Below, piece after piece: positions 46,298 through 55,088 of a DNA stretch of 64,000 bases. Origin of the DNA: Halobacteriales archaeon QS_6_64_34. Lineage in GTDB: Archaea > Halobacteriota > Halobacteria > Halobacteriales > Haloarculaceae. Location: NCBI GenBank assembly GCA_003020925.1, contig PXRT01000013.1, positions 284,734-348,733 on the forward strand, given 5' to 3'. Every line of letters starts with the position of its first letter. Position 1 is the stretch's first letter. The translations under genes were made by a program, and so were the position numbers. The notes below the pieces were generated by a model, which was not told where the DNA came from, searched no databases, and worked only from the letters and a program-made list of their open reading frames with translations.

Positions 46298-46372
46298 TAC
46301 GGTTTGAGATTATTTTCGGATATTGTCGACCGCGGGTCGGCGATTACCGGTAAATCGCTACAATAATCCGTA
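46295..46372 (+). repeat. TGATACGG-family hairpin repeat, copy 4
   Basis: The left end is TGATACGG. The centre palindrome CGACC-GCG-GGTCG (46327-46339) is followed by ACCGGTAAATCGCTACAATAATCCGTA at the right (46346-46372). The right end is the best-preserved one in the window. It fills the space between two convergent genes, so it could also terminate both transcripts. Confidence 0.8.
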
Positions 46373-46386
46373 CGAAGGAGCGTCGT

Positions 46387-46992
46387 CTATGGGTCGTACC
46401 GCAGCAGGGAATCGGCGTCGGCGGCGAGCATTGTGGCGCCGTCGCCGAAGGAATCGGCGTACCGAATCAATAGGGTCAGGACGGTCTCGGGTTCGGTGAC
46501 GGCGTAGCCGTCCGACCGCGAGAGCAGTCCCGCCGCTTCCAGGTCGTTTGCGTGCTTGCTTATCGTGGGTCGTGATACCGATAGCCGGGTCGCAAGCTCC
46601 GAGGCCGACACCGAGGGGTCCCGGAGCAGCGCGACGAGCATCCCCCGGGGGGTCGACCGCCGCAGGTACCCAAGCGTTACCTGCTCGAACTCCGAGAACT
46701 GGTCGGCCGGGAAGTAGCGGCGGTAGTCGCCGTCCTTCCGGGACGTGACTGCGCCCTCGGTTTCCAGTCGGTGGAGGTGGTGCTGGGCCTCACCGGTCCC
46801 CAGTTTGAGGTCGTCACGGAGCTTCGAGAAGTGCGTTCCCGGGCGCGACGAGACGTAACCCGCGATGGCGTCGGGCGTGTCGCTCTCGCTGTCGCCGCTG
46901 GCCAGGCCAACGAAGGGACTAGCGGCACCGAGGGCGGCGAAGCGACGCAACGTCGCTCGCTTTTCCTCGTCAACTCCTTCGTTGCCAGTCAT
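46387..46992 (-). CDS. Two-domain winged-helix regulator with N-terminal hydrophobic segment
   Basis: The 201-residue protein begins with a basic then apolar stretch (RRFAALGAASPFVGLA) that resembles a membrane or Tat-like anchor. Two wHTH domains follow: FSKLRDDLKLGTGEAQHHLHRLETEGAV (about 55-85) and SASELATRLSVSRPTISKHANDLEAAGLL (about 130-160). This tandem-wHTH design is common in haloarchaeal membrane-associated regulators. The ligand and target are unknown. Confidence 0.8.
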   Translation of the reverse strand: MTGNEGVDEEKRATLRRFAALGAASPFVGLASGDSESDTPDAIAGYVSSRPGTHFSKLRDDLKLGTGEAQHHLHRLETEGAVTSRKDGDYRRYFPADQFSEFEQVTLGYLRRSTPRGMLVALLRDPSVSASELATRLSVSRPTISKHANDLEAAGLLSRSDGYAVTEPETVLTLLIRYADSFGDGATMLAADADSLLRYDP

Positions 46993-47037
46993 ATATTTCC
47001 CGGAAGATGTTCTGCTATAAAAAGTGTTCGGTAGCAG

Positions 47038-48255
47038 TTACTTACCGTCCTCGCTGTCCTCAGTGGCAGGGGCGTTGTCCGACCCGCCGGTGTCGTCCGG
47101 GCCACCGGCGATGTCGGTTTCGCCGCCCACGCCGCCGTCGATTTCGGCGTCCATCTGCTCTATCATCTCGTCGGCGTCGTCCAGGCCGGTATCTTCGCCG
47201 TGTTTTATCTTCTGGGCCTCCTGCTCCATGGCCTCGACGTCGACCTCGGCCTCCTCGTCTATCTGGCCGAGAATCTCCTCGATGTCGTCGAGCCCGAGCA
47301 TCTCCCGGGTCTCCTCGGTGAAGTCGAGGGCTTCGAGGGTGTGGCCGTTCTGCTTGACGTCCGACCCCTGGAGGTGTTTGCCGTAGCGGCCCACCAGCGA
47401 GGTGAGCTCCTGGGGCAGGACGAAGGTCGTGGACTCGGATTGGCCCATCTCGCCGAGCGTCTCCATCCCCTTGTCGATGATGGCGCGTTCGCCCATGGAC
47501 TCGGCGGACTTCGCACGCAGCACCGTCGAGATGGCGTCACCCTGGGCTTCCAGAATCTGGCTCTGCTTTTCACCCTGGGCCCGAATGATGTTGGACTGCT
47601 TGTCACCTTCGGCGGTCTCGATGGCGGAGCGGCGTTCACCCTGCGCTTCCAGAATCATGGCACGGCGTTTCCGCTCGGCGGAGGTCTGTTGCTCCATGGC
47701 CTGCTGGACGTCCTTCGAGGGGTTGACCTCGCGGACCTCGACTGACTCGACGCGGACACCCCACTCGTCGGTGGGTTCGTCGAGTTCCTTGCGGATGCGG
47801 GCGTTGATTTCGCCGCGCTTGTTCAGCGTGTCGTCCAGTTCCATGTCACCCAGGACGGCACGGAGGGTGGTCTGGGCGAGGTTGGAGACGGCGCGCTCGT
47901 AGTTGTCGACCTCGAGGAAGGCCTTCTTCGGGTCCATCACCTTGATGTAGACGACGGCGTCGGCGGTCACGGGCGAGTTGTCGCGGGTGATGGCCTCCTG
48001 TCGGGGGACGTCGAGGGTCTGAGTCCGCATGTCGAAACGGGTGACATCGGAGACGAAGGGGTAGATGAAGTGAATCCCCTGGTCGAGGATGCCACGGTAG
48101 GTCCCCAACACGGTGTAGGCGCCCTTCTGATACGGTCGGATGATGACGACACTGGAGTACGCTACAGCGATGGCAAGCACCAGCAGCACCATCGTGACGA
48201 ACACGAAGACGCCACCGGCGAGGAAGCCCTGTAGCGGTATTAGCGGGGCTGACAT
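47038..48255 (-). CDS. SPFH/band-7 (stomatin-like) membrane protein
   Basis: One N-terminal helix (VFVFVTMVLLVLAIAVAYSSVVI) anchors the 405-residue protein. The SPFH domain follows (about 30-190: RPYQKGAYTVLGTYRG, DVPRQEAITRDN, TLRAVLGDMELDDTL). A long coiled coil (EQQTSAERKRRAMILEAQGE and related repeats) and an acidic disordered tail complete it. Stomatins oligomerise in membranes with NfeD partners, and the nfeD gene is indeed next upstream on the same strand. A 412-bp palindromic element now lies between the two. ATG 48255 places the helix at the very N-terminus. Confidence 0.88.
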   Translation of the reverse strand: MSAPLIPLQGFLAGGVFVFVTMVLLVLAIAVAYSSVVIIRPYQKGAYTVLGTYRGILDQGIHFIYPFVSDVTRFDMRTQTLDVPRQEAITRDNSPVTADAVVYIKVMDPKKAFLEVDNYERAVSNLAQTTLRAVLGDMELDDTLNKRGEINARIRKELDEPTDEWGVRVESVEVREVNPSKDVQQAMEQQTSAERKRRAMILEAQGERRSAIETAEGDKQSNIIRAQGEKQSQILEAQGDAISTVLRAKSAESMGERAIIDKGMETLGEMGQSESTTFVLPQELTSLVGRYGKHLQGSDVKQNGHTLEALDFTEETREMLGLDDIEEILGQIDEEAEVDVEAMEQEAQKIKHGEDTGLDDADEMIEQMDAEIDGGVGGETDIAGGPDDTGGSDNAPATEDSEDGK

Positions 48256-48310
48256 GACACGTGTGACTCCGGCCGGACGAAATAAAAGCCTTCGGTGGCC
48301 TCGTCGGCTA

Positions 48311-48722
48311 GTGTTTAGTAGAAAACGCGGAAGAGAGCCAGAAAGCCCCCGACCGCTCGACGTACGAGGCGAAGCAAGCACTGCAACGAGCGGAGTGAGT
48401 GAAGCGCGCAGCGAGTCGCAGTAGTCGAGCGGTCGGGGGCTTTCAGTCCCGCCCATGCCGGCTGGGTAATCAGTGCGGGGGGGACTGAAAGGGGCGTTGT
48501 CGGCGCTGTGCGCCGACTGCTCGGGAGAGCGAGGCTCTCCCGGTGGCTGGCTTCGGGAAGGCGGGCGACGTAAGCACCACAGGCCAAAGGCCGAGGAGCG
48601 CAGCGAGCCCCCCGACCGAAGCCAGGGCGAGAGCGAAGCTCTCGCGGGCAATCGGACGCTTCGCGTCCGATGACAGCCGGGGCTTTCTGGCTGGTGACAG
48701 TCTGAATCGCCTAACTAAACAC
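48311..48722 (+). repeat. GTGTTTAG-family nested palindromic element, copy B (412 bp)
   Basis: It has the same ends as copy A (GTGTTTAG at 48311 and CTAAACAC at 48715-48722) with GCCAGAAAGCCCC near the left and GGGGCTTTCTGGC near the right. The interior holds a module bounded by CGACCGCTCGAC and GTCGAGCGGTCG, several small hairpins (GGGAGAG-CGAGG-CTCTCCC, CGGACGC-TT-CGCGTCCG) and the 79-bp CTGGCTTCGG module (48547-48625) in inverted orientation relative to copy A. No gene is visible. The right terminus supplies the TAG stop of nfeD. Confidence 0.85.
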
Positions 48723-49254
48723 CACCGATGTCGTCGTCGTCGGTCGCCGTCGCCTCCACCTTCAGGACGTTGCCGCCGCCGGGGTCGACGACCAGCACCT
48801 CAGTTCCCGCTTCGATATCGCCGGTCATGCTGCGGGCCTCGTAGTAGGGGTTGAAGCCGCCGTCTTCCAGTCTGACCTGGCCCGTACGCTTCGTGACCCG
48901 TTCGGTGACGGTGCCGAACTGCCCCTGGAGCGAACTCGATGAGAGCGACTGACCCCGGCCTGGCGCCGAGAAATCTATCTTCCGGTAGCCCCACAGCGTG
49001 ACGGCCGTCGTCACGAGGACGGCGGCCGCGAGGATGAGCGGCGCCAGCAACCCGAGACCGGCCGGGATAAAGAAGCCGACCAAGCCGGCGACAAGCAGGG
49101 TGGAACCGAGGACGAAAAAGTGCGTCCCCGGCGCGAACGCCTCGGCGACGATGAGCCCCGCTCCAGCGAGAAAGAGGATGGCCGATATCGTCGTACTGAA
49201 CAACGGTTCGAGCTGGGCGGGCACGAGGGCGAGCGAACCCACGGGAACGTTCAT
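48715..49254 (-). CDS. NfeD-like membrane protein
   Basis: The 179-residue protein has three or four helices (AILFLAGAGLIVAEAFAPGTHFF, VLGSTLLVAGLVGFFI, LLAPLILAAAVLVTTAVTL) and a C-terminal OB-fold (QFGTVTERVTKRTGQVRLEDG, then AGTEVLVVDPGGGNVLKVE), the short NfeD type that works with stomatins. The last codons GGV-TAG are read from the end of the palindromic element (GTGTTTAG), so the native C-terminus may have been altered by its arrival. ATG 49254 is preferred; an in-frame ATG lies 60 bases upstream. Confidence 0.85.
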   Translation of the reverse strand: MNVPVGSLALVPAQLEPLFSTTISAILFLAGAGLIVAEAFAPGTHFFVLGSTLLVAGLVGFFIPAGLGLLAPLILAAAVLVTTAVTLWGYRKIDFSAPGRGQSLSSSSLQGQFGTVTERVTKRTGQVRLEDGGFNPYYEARSMTGDIEAGTEVLVVDPGGGNVLKVEATATDDDDIGGV

Positions 49255-49279
49255 ACCACCATTTAGAGCCGCTGGCTGA

Positions 49280-49621
49280 TTAAGTGTCGGGGGTCGTCTT
49301 GACGAGTACGCCATAGCAGACGGCCGTCGTGAGCCCGACAGCGGCGACGACGCCGGCGACCAGTGCCGGGTTCAGCCCGACGACCGTGTCCGCGAGCGCC
49401 AGTATCGCCAGACAGCTACCCAGGGCTACAAAGAGGGTGTTCTCCGGGGCGGGCGCCTGTGGCGTCACGGCCACGTCCGGGGCGAACGACCCCGCGACGG
49501 CCCCCTCCTCGTCCTCCCCGTTGTCGGCCGTCGCCGACGGCTCGGCCTCCTCGATTATATCGGCCGCTGTCGCGGGTTCGTACTCCGCGACGAACTCGTC
49601 GTCGCTCCCGTCGGCAGACAT
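49280..49621 (-). CDS. Small acidic two-helix membrane protein (DUF7312-like)
   Basis: The 113-residue protein has an acidic disordered N-terminus (about 55 residues) and two transmembrane helices (TLFVALGSCLAILALADTVVG, then ALVAGVVAAVGLTTAVCYGVLV). I associate it with haloarchaeal DUF7312; the function is unknown. It precedes nfeD by 25 bases on the same strand and is probably part of that membrane operon. Confidence 0.7.
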   Translation of the reverse strand: MSADGSDDEFVAEYEPATAADIIEEAEPSATADNGEDEEGAVAGSFAPDVAVTPQAPAPENTLFVALGSCLAILALADTVVGLNPALVAGVVAAVGLTTAVCYGVLVKTTPDT

Positions 49622-49710
49622 GCCCGTCGCTAGGACGGCGAACTACAAAAAGGGCCGGCGACTGGTCGTGGTTGTCTGTTGGCACAGTGGTAGAAACAGG
49701 ATGCCAGCTC

Positions 49711-51819
49711 TTACTGAACGCGAGTGCCGAGCGGGGCGTCGTCGTGGGTGGTCAGCAGGTCGGCCTCGTCGCCGGCGGCAAGCACCATGCCGTTGGACTC
49801 GACGCCGAAGATGGTCGCCTGCTCCATGTTGGCGAGCAGGATGACCCGCGTGCCGGGCAGGTCCCCGATATCGTGGAGTTCGGCCAGGCCGGCGACGACC
49901 TGTCGGACCTCGTGGCCGATGTCGACCTCGAGTTTGAGGAGCTTATCGGCGTCCTCGACGGGCTCGGCCGAGCGGATTTCGCCGACGCGCATGTCGACGC
50001 CCTCGAAGTCGTCGAAGCTGATGCGGTCGGTTTCGAGCGGTTCGAGGTCGATATCGTCCTCCTCGTCGCCGTCATCCTCGTCCTCGCTCGCGTCGTCCAT
50101 GCGGGTCTGGAGCTCCTCGTTCAGCTCGGCGATGTGGTCGTCCTCGACCTGCTCGAACAGCTGGTCGGGCTCGTCGAAGGTCTCGGGCGGGGCCTCCAGC
50201 GCAGTCGAGAGGGAGACGTCGGCGACCGAGCCGGTCTCGCCGAGCTGGCCCCACAGCTGCTCGGCCTTGCCCGGCAGCACCGGCTGCATGACGACGGCGA
50301 CGGCCTTGGCGAGCTGGACGCAGTCGCGGATGACCCGGGCGGCCTCCTCGGGGTCCTCGTCCACCAGGTGCCACGGCTCGGTGCGCTGGATGTACTCGTT
50401 ACCGTAGTCCGAGAGGTCGGTCGCAAGCTCCGCGAGCGCCCGGACGTCGTACTCCCGCACCGCCGCCTCGAACGCAGACAGCGTCGTCTCGATGCGGTCC
50501 CGGACGTCGTCGCTGACGTCGGCATCGGGCGTGCCGTCGAAGTTACGGTGGGCAAAGAGCAGCGCGCGGTTGATGAAGTTCCCGACGTTGCCGACGAGTT
50601 CGCCGTTGACCCGCTCGGCAAAGCGGTCCCAGGAGAAGTCCACGTCGGTCTCCAGGCCGGCGCCGGTGGCGATGTAGTACCGGAAGAGGTCCGGGTGGAA
50701 GCCGGCGTCGAGGTACTCGTCGGCCCACACCGCACGGCTCCGTGAGGTCGAGAGGGCCTTTCCGTCGATGCCGACGAAGCCGGTCGCGAGAATCGAGCGG
50801 GGCTCGTTGTAGCCGGCGCCCCGCAGCATGGCCGGCCAGAAGACGGCGTGGTGCTGGATGATGTCACGGCCGATGACGTGGACGATTTCGCCGCCCGCCG
50901 TGGTCCAGTCGTCGTCCCACTCGGTGCCGTGGCGACGCTCGCCGTCGAATTTCCAGACGGACTCCCAGTCGTACTTCGATTTCCCGACGCGCTCGGAGTA
51001 CTGCTTCGTCGAGGCGACGTACTCGATGGGGGCGTCGACCCAGACGTAGAGGACGAAGTCCTCGGTATCGTCCTCTGTGGGATAATCGATGCCCCAGTCC
51101 ATATCCCTAGTAATACAGAGGTCCTGAAGCTCGCCGTCGACCCACTCGCGGGGCTGGTTTTTCGCGTTGTCGGTCCCCTCGATGCGGTCGAGGAACTCCT
51201 GGAGGTAGCCCTGGAAGTCGGAGAGCCGGAGGAACTTGTGTTCGCGCGTGCGGTACTCGGCGGGATTGCCCGTCAGCGTCGAGACGGGAGCTTCAATTTC
51301 TCCGGGTTCGAGGTGGCGCTGACACCCCTCGTCGCACTCGTCGCCACGGGCCTGTTCGCCACAGTATGGGCAGGTGCCCTCGACGTAGCGGTCGGGCAGT
51401 GGCTGGTCCTCTTCGGTGTCCCAGGCGACCTCGATTTCCTTCTCGTGGACGTGGCCCTCCTCGACCCACGAGCGGACGAACTCCTGGGTGAGTTCGGTGT
51501 TGGTCGCGTCGTCCGTGTGGCCGTAGTTGTCGAACTCGACGTTGAACTGCGGGAACGTCTCGGCGTAGGTCTCGTGGTAGTCGAGTGCGAACTCGCGGGG
51601 GTCGACCCCCGCCTCGGCGGCGTTGACGGCGACGGGCGTGCCGTGCATGTCGGACCCACAGACGAAAGCGGTCTGCTGGCCGATGCGCCGCAACCCTCGC
51701 GAGAGGGCGTCGCCGGCGACGTACGTCCGGAGATGCCCGACGTGGAGGTCGCCGTTGGCGTAGGGGAGCCCACAGGTGACCACCGCCGGGCGGTCCGTGG
51801 GAAAGTCATCGTGGCTCAT
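49711..51819 (-). CDS. metG: Methionyl-tRNA synthetase
   Basis: The 702-residue class I synthetase has the HIGH motif as HVGH (about residue 27), a zinc knuckle CPYCGEQARGDECDEGC, KMSKS as ALSTSR (about 350) and an anticodon domain. A C-terminal EMAP-II-like tRNA-binding domain (about 595-702) contains EGVDMRVGEI and ends DDAPLGTRV. It charges both initiator and elongator tRNA-Met. An acidic linker (EDEDDGDEEDDIDLE) separates the domains. ATG 51819 is preferred over an upstream in-frame start because family conservation begins at VVTCGLPYANGD. It is divergent from a stand-alone copy of its C-terminal domain. Confidence 0.95.
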   Translation of the reverse strand: MSHDDFPTDRPAVVTCGLPYANGDLHVGHLRTYVAGDALSRGLRRIGQQTAFVCGSDMHGTPVAVNAAEAGVDPREFALDYHETYAETFPQFNVEFDNYGHTDDATNTELTQEFVRSWVEEGHVHEKEIEVAWDTEEDQPLPDRYVEGTCPYCGEQARGDECDEGCQRHLEPGEIEAPVSTLTGNPAEYRTREHKFLRLSDFQGYLQEFLDRIEGTDNAKNQPREWVDGELQDLCITRDMDWGIDYPTEDDTEDFVLYVWVDAPIEYVASTKQYSERVGKSKYDWESVWKFDGERRHGTEWDDDWTTAGGEIVHVIGRDIIQHHAVFWPAMLRGAGYNEPRSILATGFVGIDGKALSTSRSRAVWADEYLDAGFHPDLFRYYIATGAGLETDVDFSWDRFAERVNGELVGNVGNFINRALLFAHRNFDGTPDADVSDDVRDRIETTLSAFEAAVREYDVRALAELATDLSDYGNEYIQRTEPWHLVDEDPEEAARVIRDCVQLAKAVAVVMQPVLPGKAEQLWGQLGETGSVADVSLSTALEAPPETFDEPDQLFEQVEDDHIAELNEELQTRMDDASEDEDDGDEEDDIDLEPLETDRISFDDFEGVDMRVGEIRSAEPVEDADKLLKLEVDIGHEVRQVVAGLAELHDIGDLPGTRVILLANMEQATIFGVESNGMVLAAGDEADLLTTHDDAPLGTRVQ

Positions 51820-51908
51820 ACCTGTTCGTGTACCTCCGACGGTCAAAAGGGGGTTGGTTTCCCCTCGGGACAGCAGCCGTTAGGGCCGTGGCCACCGAAC
51901 CTGTGGCC

Positions 51909-52253
51909 ATGGGATTTAGCGAAGACCCAATCGACCCCGCGACGTTCCTGGAGGACGTCGAGATGCGCATCGGCGAAATCGCTGCCGCCGAACCGTTCCC
52001 CGAGGCCCGCAAGGACGTGTACAAACTGACCGTCGACTTCGGCGACCGAACGCTACAGTCGGCCGCCGGGCTGACCGACGTCTACGACCGTGCGGAACTC
52101 CTCGGCAACCAGGTCGTCGCCGTCGTGAACCTGGGGACTGTCACCATCGCGGGCTTCGAGAGCGAGTGTCTCGTCACCGGCGTCGACGGCGACGACGGCG
52201 TCGTACACCTGACGACCGAGCGGGACGTGCCACTGGGGAGCCGGGTCTACTGA
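51909..52253 (+). CDS. Stand-alone tRNA-binding (EMAP-II/CsaA-like) domain protein
   Basis: The 114-residue OB-fold protein shares with the MetG C-terminal domain the segment EDVEMRIGEIAAAEPFPEA, the QSAAGLTDVYD loop and the ending DVPLGSRV. It may bind tRNA or act as a CsaA-like chaperone. It lies head-to-head with metG, 89 bases apart, and probably arose from the same domain. ATG 51909 is favoured; the upstream in-frame part is not conserved. Its stop codon TGA is the first triplet of a degenerate hairpin repeat (TGAGACGG). Confidence 0.8.
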   Translation: MGFSEDPIDPATFLEDVEMRIGEIAAAEPFPEARKDVYKLTVDFGDRTLQSAAGLTDVYDRAELLGNQVVAVVNLGTVTIAGFESECLVTGVDGDDGVVHLTTERDVPLGSRVY

Positions 52254-52359
52254 GACGGCCTGGTAGGGGCTCTTGCCAGCATCCTGTCAGCGAACCGCCG
52301 TGACAAGCCGCCGGTGGGCCCGCCGCCAGTACAGTACATCGCTACAATAATCCGTATCA
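52251..52359 (+). repeat. TGATACGG-family hairpin repeat, copy 5 (degenerate left half)
   Basis: The right end is perfect: CATCGCTACAATAATCCGTATCA (key part GCTACAATAATCCGTATCA, 52341-52359). The left end TGAGACGG is one base off the consensus and forms the preceding gene's stop. The middle has GGTGGGCCCGCC as an imperfect palindrome. It is longer (109 bp) than the other copies. Confidence 0.6.
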
Positions 52360-52418
52360 GTCAAACACCACAGCTAGGGGTCGTTACGCTTTAGCCGGGG
52401 GACGCCGAACCGGAGGTA

Positions 52419-53933
52419 ATGACTGCACAAGCCGCCGAGTCCCGCGAGCTCGCGGCCGTCATCGGGCTGGAGGTCCACGTCCAGCTAGAGACGGAGACGA
52501 AGATATTCTGTGGCTGTTCGACCGAGCCAAGCGAGGAGCCAAACACCAACACCTGTCCGGTCTGTCTGGGCCTGCCCGGCGCGCTGCCGGTCGTCAACGA
52601 GGGGGCCGTCGAGGCCGCCGTCAAGGTCGGCAAGGCCATCGACGCCGACATCCCCGAAGAGACCACCTTCCACCGGAAGAACTACTACTACCCCGACCTC
52701 CCCAAGAACTTCCAGATAACCCAGTACGACGCGCCAATCTGTGCGGACGGCGAACTCGAATTCGCCGTGGAGGGCGACCGCCGCGCGGTCGACATCCGGC
52801 GGGCCCACCTGGAGGAAGACCCCGGCTCAATCAAGCATGTCCGGGAGGGCAACGGCCCCCTGGAGTCCCGCACCACGAGCATCGAGCGGGCCGACTACAC
52901 GCTCGTCGACTACAACCGCGCGGGGACGCCCCTGATGGAAATCGTCACGGAACCGGACTTCCGCGCGCCAAGCGAGGTGCGGGCCTTCCTCGAGAAGCTG
53001 GAGGAGGTCCTGGAGTATCTGGGCGTCTTCGACGCGACCCGTGACGGCAGCCTCCGCATCGACGCGAACCTCTCGATGGTCGACGCCGACGAGGTGAGCG
53101 AGGACGGGAGCATCGACGACGAGGTACTCGAAGCGGCCAACCGCACGGAAGTCAAGAACATCTCCAGTCACAGGGGCGCCGAGAAGGCCCTGGCCTTCGA
53201 GGAGTCCCGCCAGCGAAAACTCGTCCAGTCCGGGCGCGCGGTGGAACAGGAGACGCGCCACTTCAACGAGACCCACGGCAACACGGTCTCGATGCGCTCG
53301 AAGGAAGCGGAGAAGGATTACCGGTACTTCCGCGAGGCCGACATCCCGCCGCTGCAGGTCGCGGGCTGGAAAGACGGGATTTCGATTCCCGAACTGCCCG
53401 ACGCCCGCCGCGAGCGGTTCGTCGCCGAGTACGGGCTCAGCGACGAGGCCGCCTCGAAGCTCACGAGCACGAAGCAGGTCGCGGACTTCTTCGAGAGCGT
53501 CGCCGAGCGTTTCGACGCCGACCTCGCGGCGACCTGGGTCGCCGACAACCTGCTTGGCGAACTCAACTACCGCGATATGGCCGTCACGGACATCGACGGC
53601 CGCTTCGAGGAGGTGTCCCGGCTCGTCGAACTCGTCGCCGAGGACGAGATAACCGCGAAAAACGCCCACGAGACCGTGCTGCGGGAGATACTCGATTCCG
53701 ACGACGACCCCGACACCGTCATCGAGCGTGAGGGGCTGGGCAAGACCTCCGGCGACGAGGTACAGGCGGCCGTCGAGGAAGCCATCGCGGAGAACCCCGG
53801 CACCGTCGAGGACTACTACGACGGCGAGGACAACGCCTTGAACTTCCTGGTCGGCCAGGTGATGCAAAAGACCGGCGGGAGCGCCGACCCCGGCGAGGTC
53901 AACGGGCTGTTGCGGACGGAGCTGGACGAGTAG
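52419..53933 (+). CDS. gatB: Asp-tRNA(Asn)/Glu-tRNA(Gln) amidotransferase subunit B
   Basis: The 504-residue subunit binds the misacylated tRNA and holds the kinase site of GatCAB. The N-terminal core has IGLEVHVQLET, a zinc-binding CGCS and CPVC pair, FHRKNYYYPDLPKNFQI and YNRAGTPLMEIVTEPD. The C-terminal helical YqeY-like domain (DFFESVAERFDADLA to LLRTELDE) contacts tRNA. GatA and GatC are not in the window. Together with a non-discriminating AspRS (aspS at 62.5 kb) it probably forms Asn-tRNA. Its 3' end is duplicated as short tandem repeats. Confidence 0.95.
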   Translation: MTAQAAESRELAAVIGLEVHVQLETETKIFCGCSTEPSEEPNTNTCPVCLGLPGALPVVNEGAVEAAVKVGKAIDADIPEETTFHRKNYYYPDLPKNFQITQYDAPICADGELEFAVEGDRRAVDIRRAHLEEDPGSIKHVREGNGPLESRTTSIERADYTLVDYNRAGTPLMEIVTEPDFRAPSEVRAFLEKLEEVLEYLGVFDATRDGSLRIDANLSMVDADEVSEDGSIDDEVLEAANRTEVKNISSHRGAEKALAFEESRQRKLVQSGRAVEQETRHFNETHGNTVSMRSKEAEKDYRYFREADIPPLQVAGWKDGISIPELPDARRERFVAEYGLSDEAASKLTSTKQVADFFESVAERFDADLAATWVADNLLGELNYRDMAVTDIDGRFEEVSRLVELVAEDEITAKNAHETVLREILDSDDDPDTVIEREGLGKTSGDEVQAAVEEAIAENPGTVEDYYDGEDNALNFLVGQVMQKTGGSADPGEVNGLLRTELDE

Positions 53934-53983
53934 AGCGAGCGGAACTGGACGAGTAGAGCGGGCCGAGCTAAACGGGTAGAGCG
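53919..53983 (+). repeat. Three 23-bp tandem units over the gatB stop codon
   Basis: GAGCTGGACGAGTAGAGCG (53919-53937) recurs as GAACTGGACGAGTAGAGCG (53942-53960) and more diverged as GAGCTAAACGGGTAGAGCG (53965-53983), exactly 23 bases apart. The first contains the real gatB stop; the two extra copies place further in-register ...TAG units behind it. Confidence 0.75.
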
Positions 53984-54087
53984 GGACGGTATTTTTCGCG
54001 CGGTCGCACTGCCAGTGTGGTCGACCCTGACCAGCCACGCATGGGCGCCCCGGGAACCTATTCATGTCAAGTTCCTATCCGTTCGTG

Positions 54088-54987
54088 ATGCCACAGACAG
54101 TCCTCATCACCGGGTGTTCGTCGGGCGTCGGACGGGTCGCGGCACACAGGTTCCTCGCCGACGGCTGGACGGTGTACGCGACCGCCCGCGACGCGGGTGC
54201 GCTCACAGAACTGGGAGACGCAGGGGCACAGACAGCGGCGCTCGACGTCACCAAGACCGACGCCGTCGAGCGGGTGGTCGAGCGAATCGTCGCCGAGGAA
54301 GGGGGGCTCGACTGCCTCGTCAACAACGCCGGGTTCGGACAGATGGGGCCACTGGAGGACATCCCGGTCGAGAAGGTCCGCCAGCAGTACGACGTGAACA
54401 CGTTCGGTCCCCACCGGACGATGCGAGCGGTGTTGCCCCACATGCGCGACCGCGGCTCCGGGACCATCATCAACGTGACCAGCGTCACCGACCGGTACCC
54501 GGTCGCCGGCAGCGGCGCCTACAGCGGGTCGAAGTCGGCGCTGGCCTCGGCCACCCGGAGCGTCCGCCAGGAGGTGGCGGACCACGGAATCGACGTCGTC
54601 ATCGTCGAACCGACGGCCGTCGCGACGGCGTTTTACGACCGGGTCCGTGAGGAACTCGTCGATGTCGACCACGACACGGCCTACACCGACCTGTACGAAG
54701 TGCTCGAACTGCTCCACACCGTCAAAAGCGGCGGGCCGGGAATCGCGACCCCCCACGATGTCGCCGACGCCATGCTCGAAGCGGCGACCAGCGGGCACCC
54801 GAAGCGCCGGTACGAGGTGGGCTGGCCGGCGAGCCTCGGTACGGTGATTTCGACCGTCCTCCCCGAGCCGGTACAGACAAAGGCGATGGACGCCGGCGTC
54901 CGAATTGCCGCCTCCGAACCCGGCAAGCGGGCGCTCCAGTGGTGGTTCGCACAGACGCATCGGGCGAAGGCGCGAGGCGAAACCTGA
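54088..54987 (+). CDS. Short-chain dehydrogenase/reductase
   Basis: This classical SDR of about 299 residues has TGCSSGVGR as cofactor loop, NNAGFGQMG, and a catalytic Ser-Tyr-Lys in INVTSVTDRYPVAGSGAYSGSK. The C-terminal 60 residues, with a hydrophobic VGWPASLGTVISTVLPEP, are characteristic of the retinol-dehydrogenase-like subgroup. The substrate is unknown. An in-frame ATG at 54064 would add eight residues; I prefer 54088 because the first strand (TVLITG) then starts at residue 4. Confidence 0.87.
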   Translation: MPQTVLITGCSSGVGRVAAHRFLADGWTVYATARDAGALTELGDAGAQTAALDVTKTDAVERVVERIVAEEGGLDCLVNNAGFGQMGPLEDIPVEKVRQQYDVNTFGPHRTMRAVLPHMRDRGSGTIINVTSVTDRYPVAGSGAYSGSKSALASATRSVRQEVADHGIDVVIVEPTAVATAFYDRVREELVDVDHDTAYTDLYEVLELLHTVKSGGPGIATPHDVADAMLEAATSGHPKRRYEVGWPASLGTVISTVLPEPVQTKAMDAGVRIAASEPGKRALQWWFAQTHRAKARGET

Positions 54988-55088
54988 CGCCGAGAGTGTG
55001 GGGCCAGAACCATCCCTTAGCGCACAGTTCATGTCACTGTGACAACTGTTTTCCGGCTGTTTGCCCTACTACCACTCGTGATGTACCC

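Noticed and set aside
48338..48640. Short open frames inside the 412-bp element as genes
   Set aside because: They are low-complexity, change with module orientation and have no start context; the DNA is explained by hairpins.
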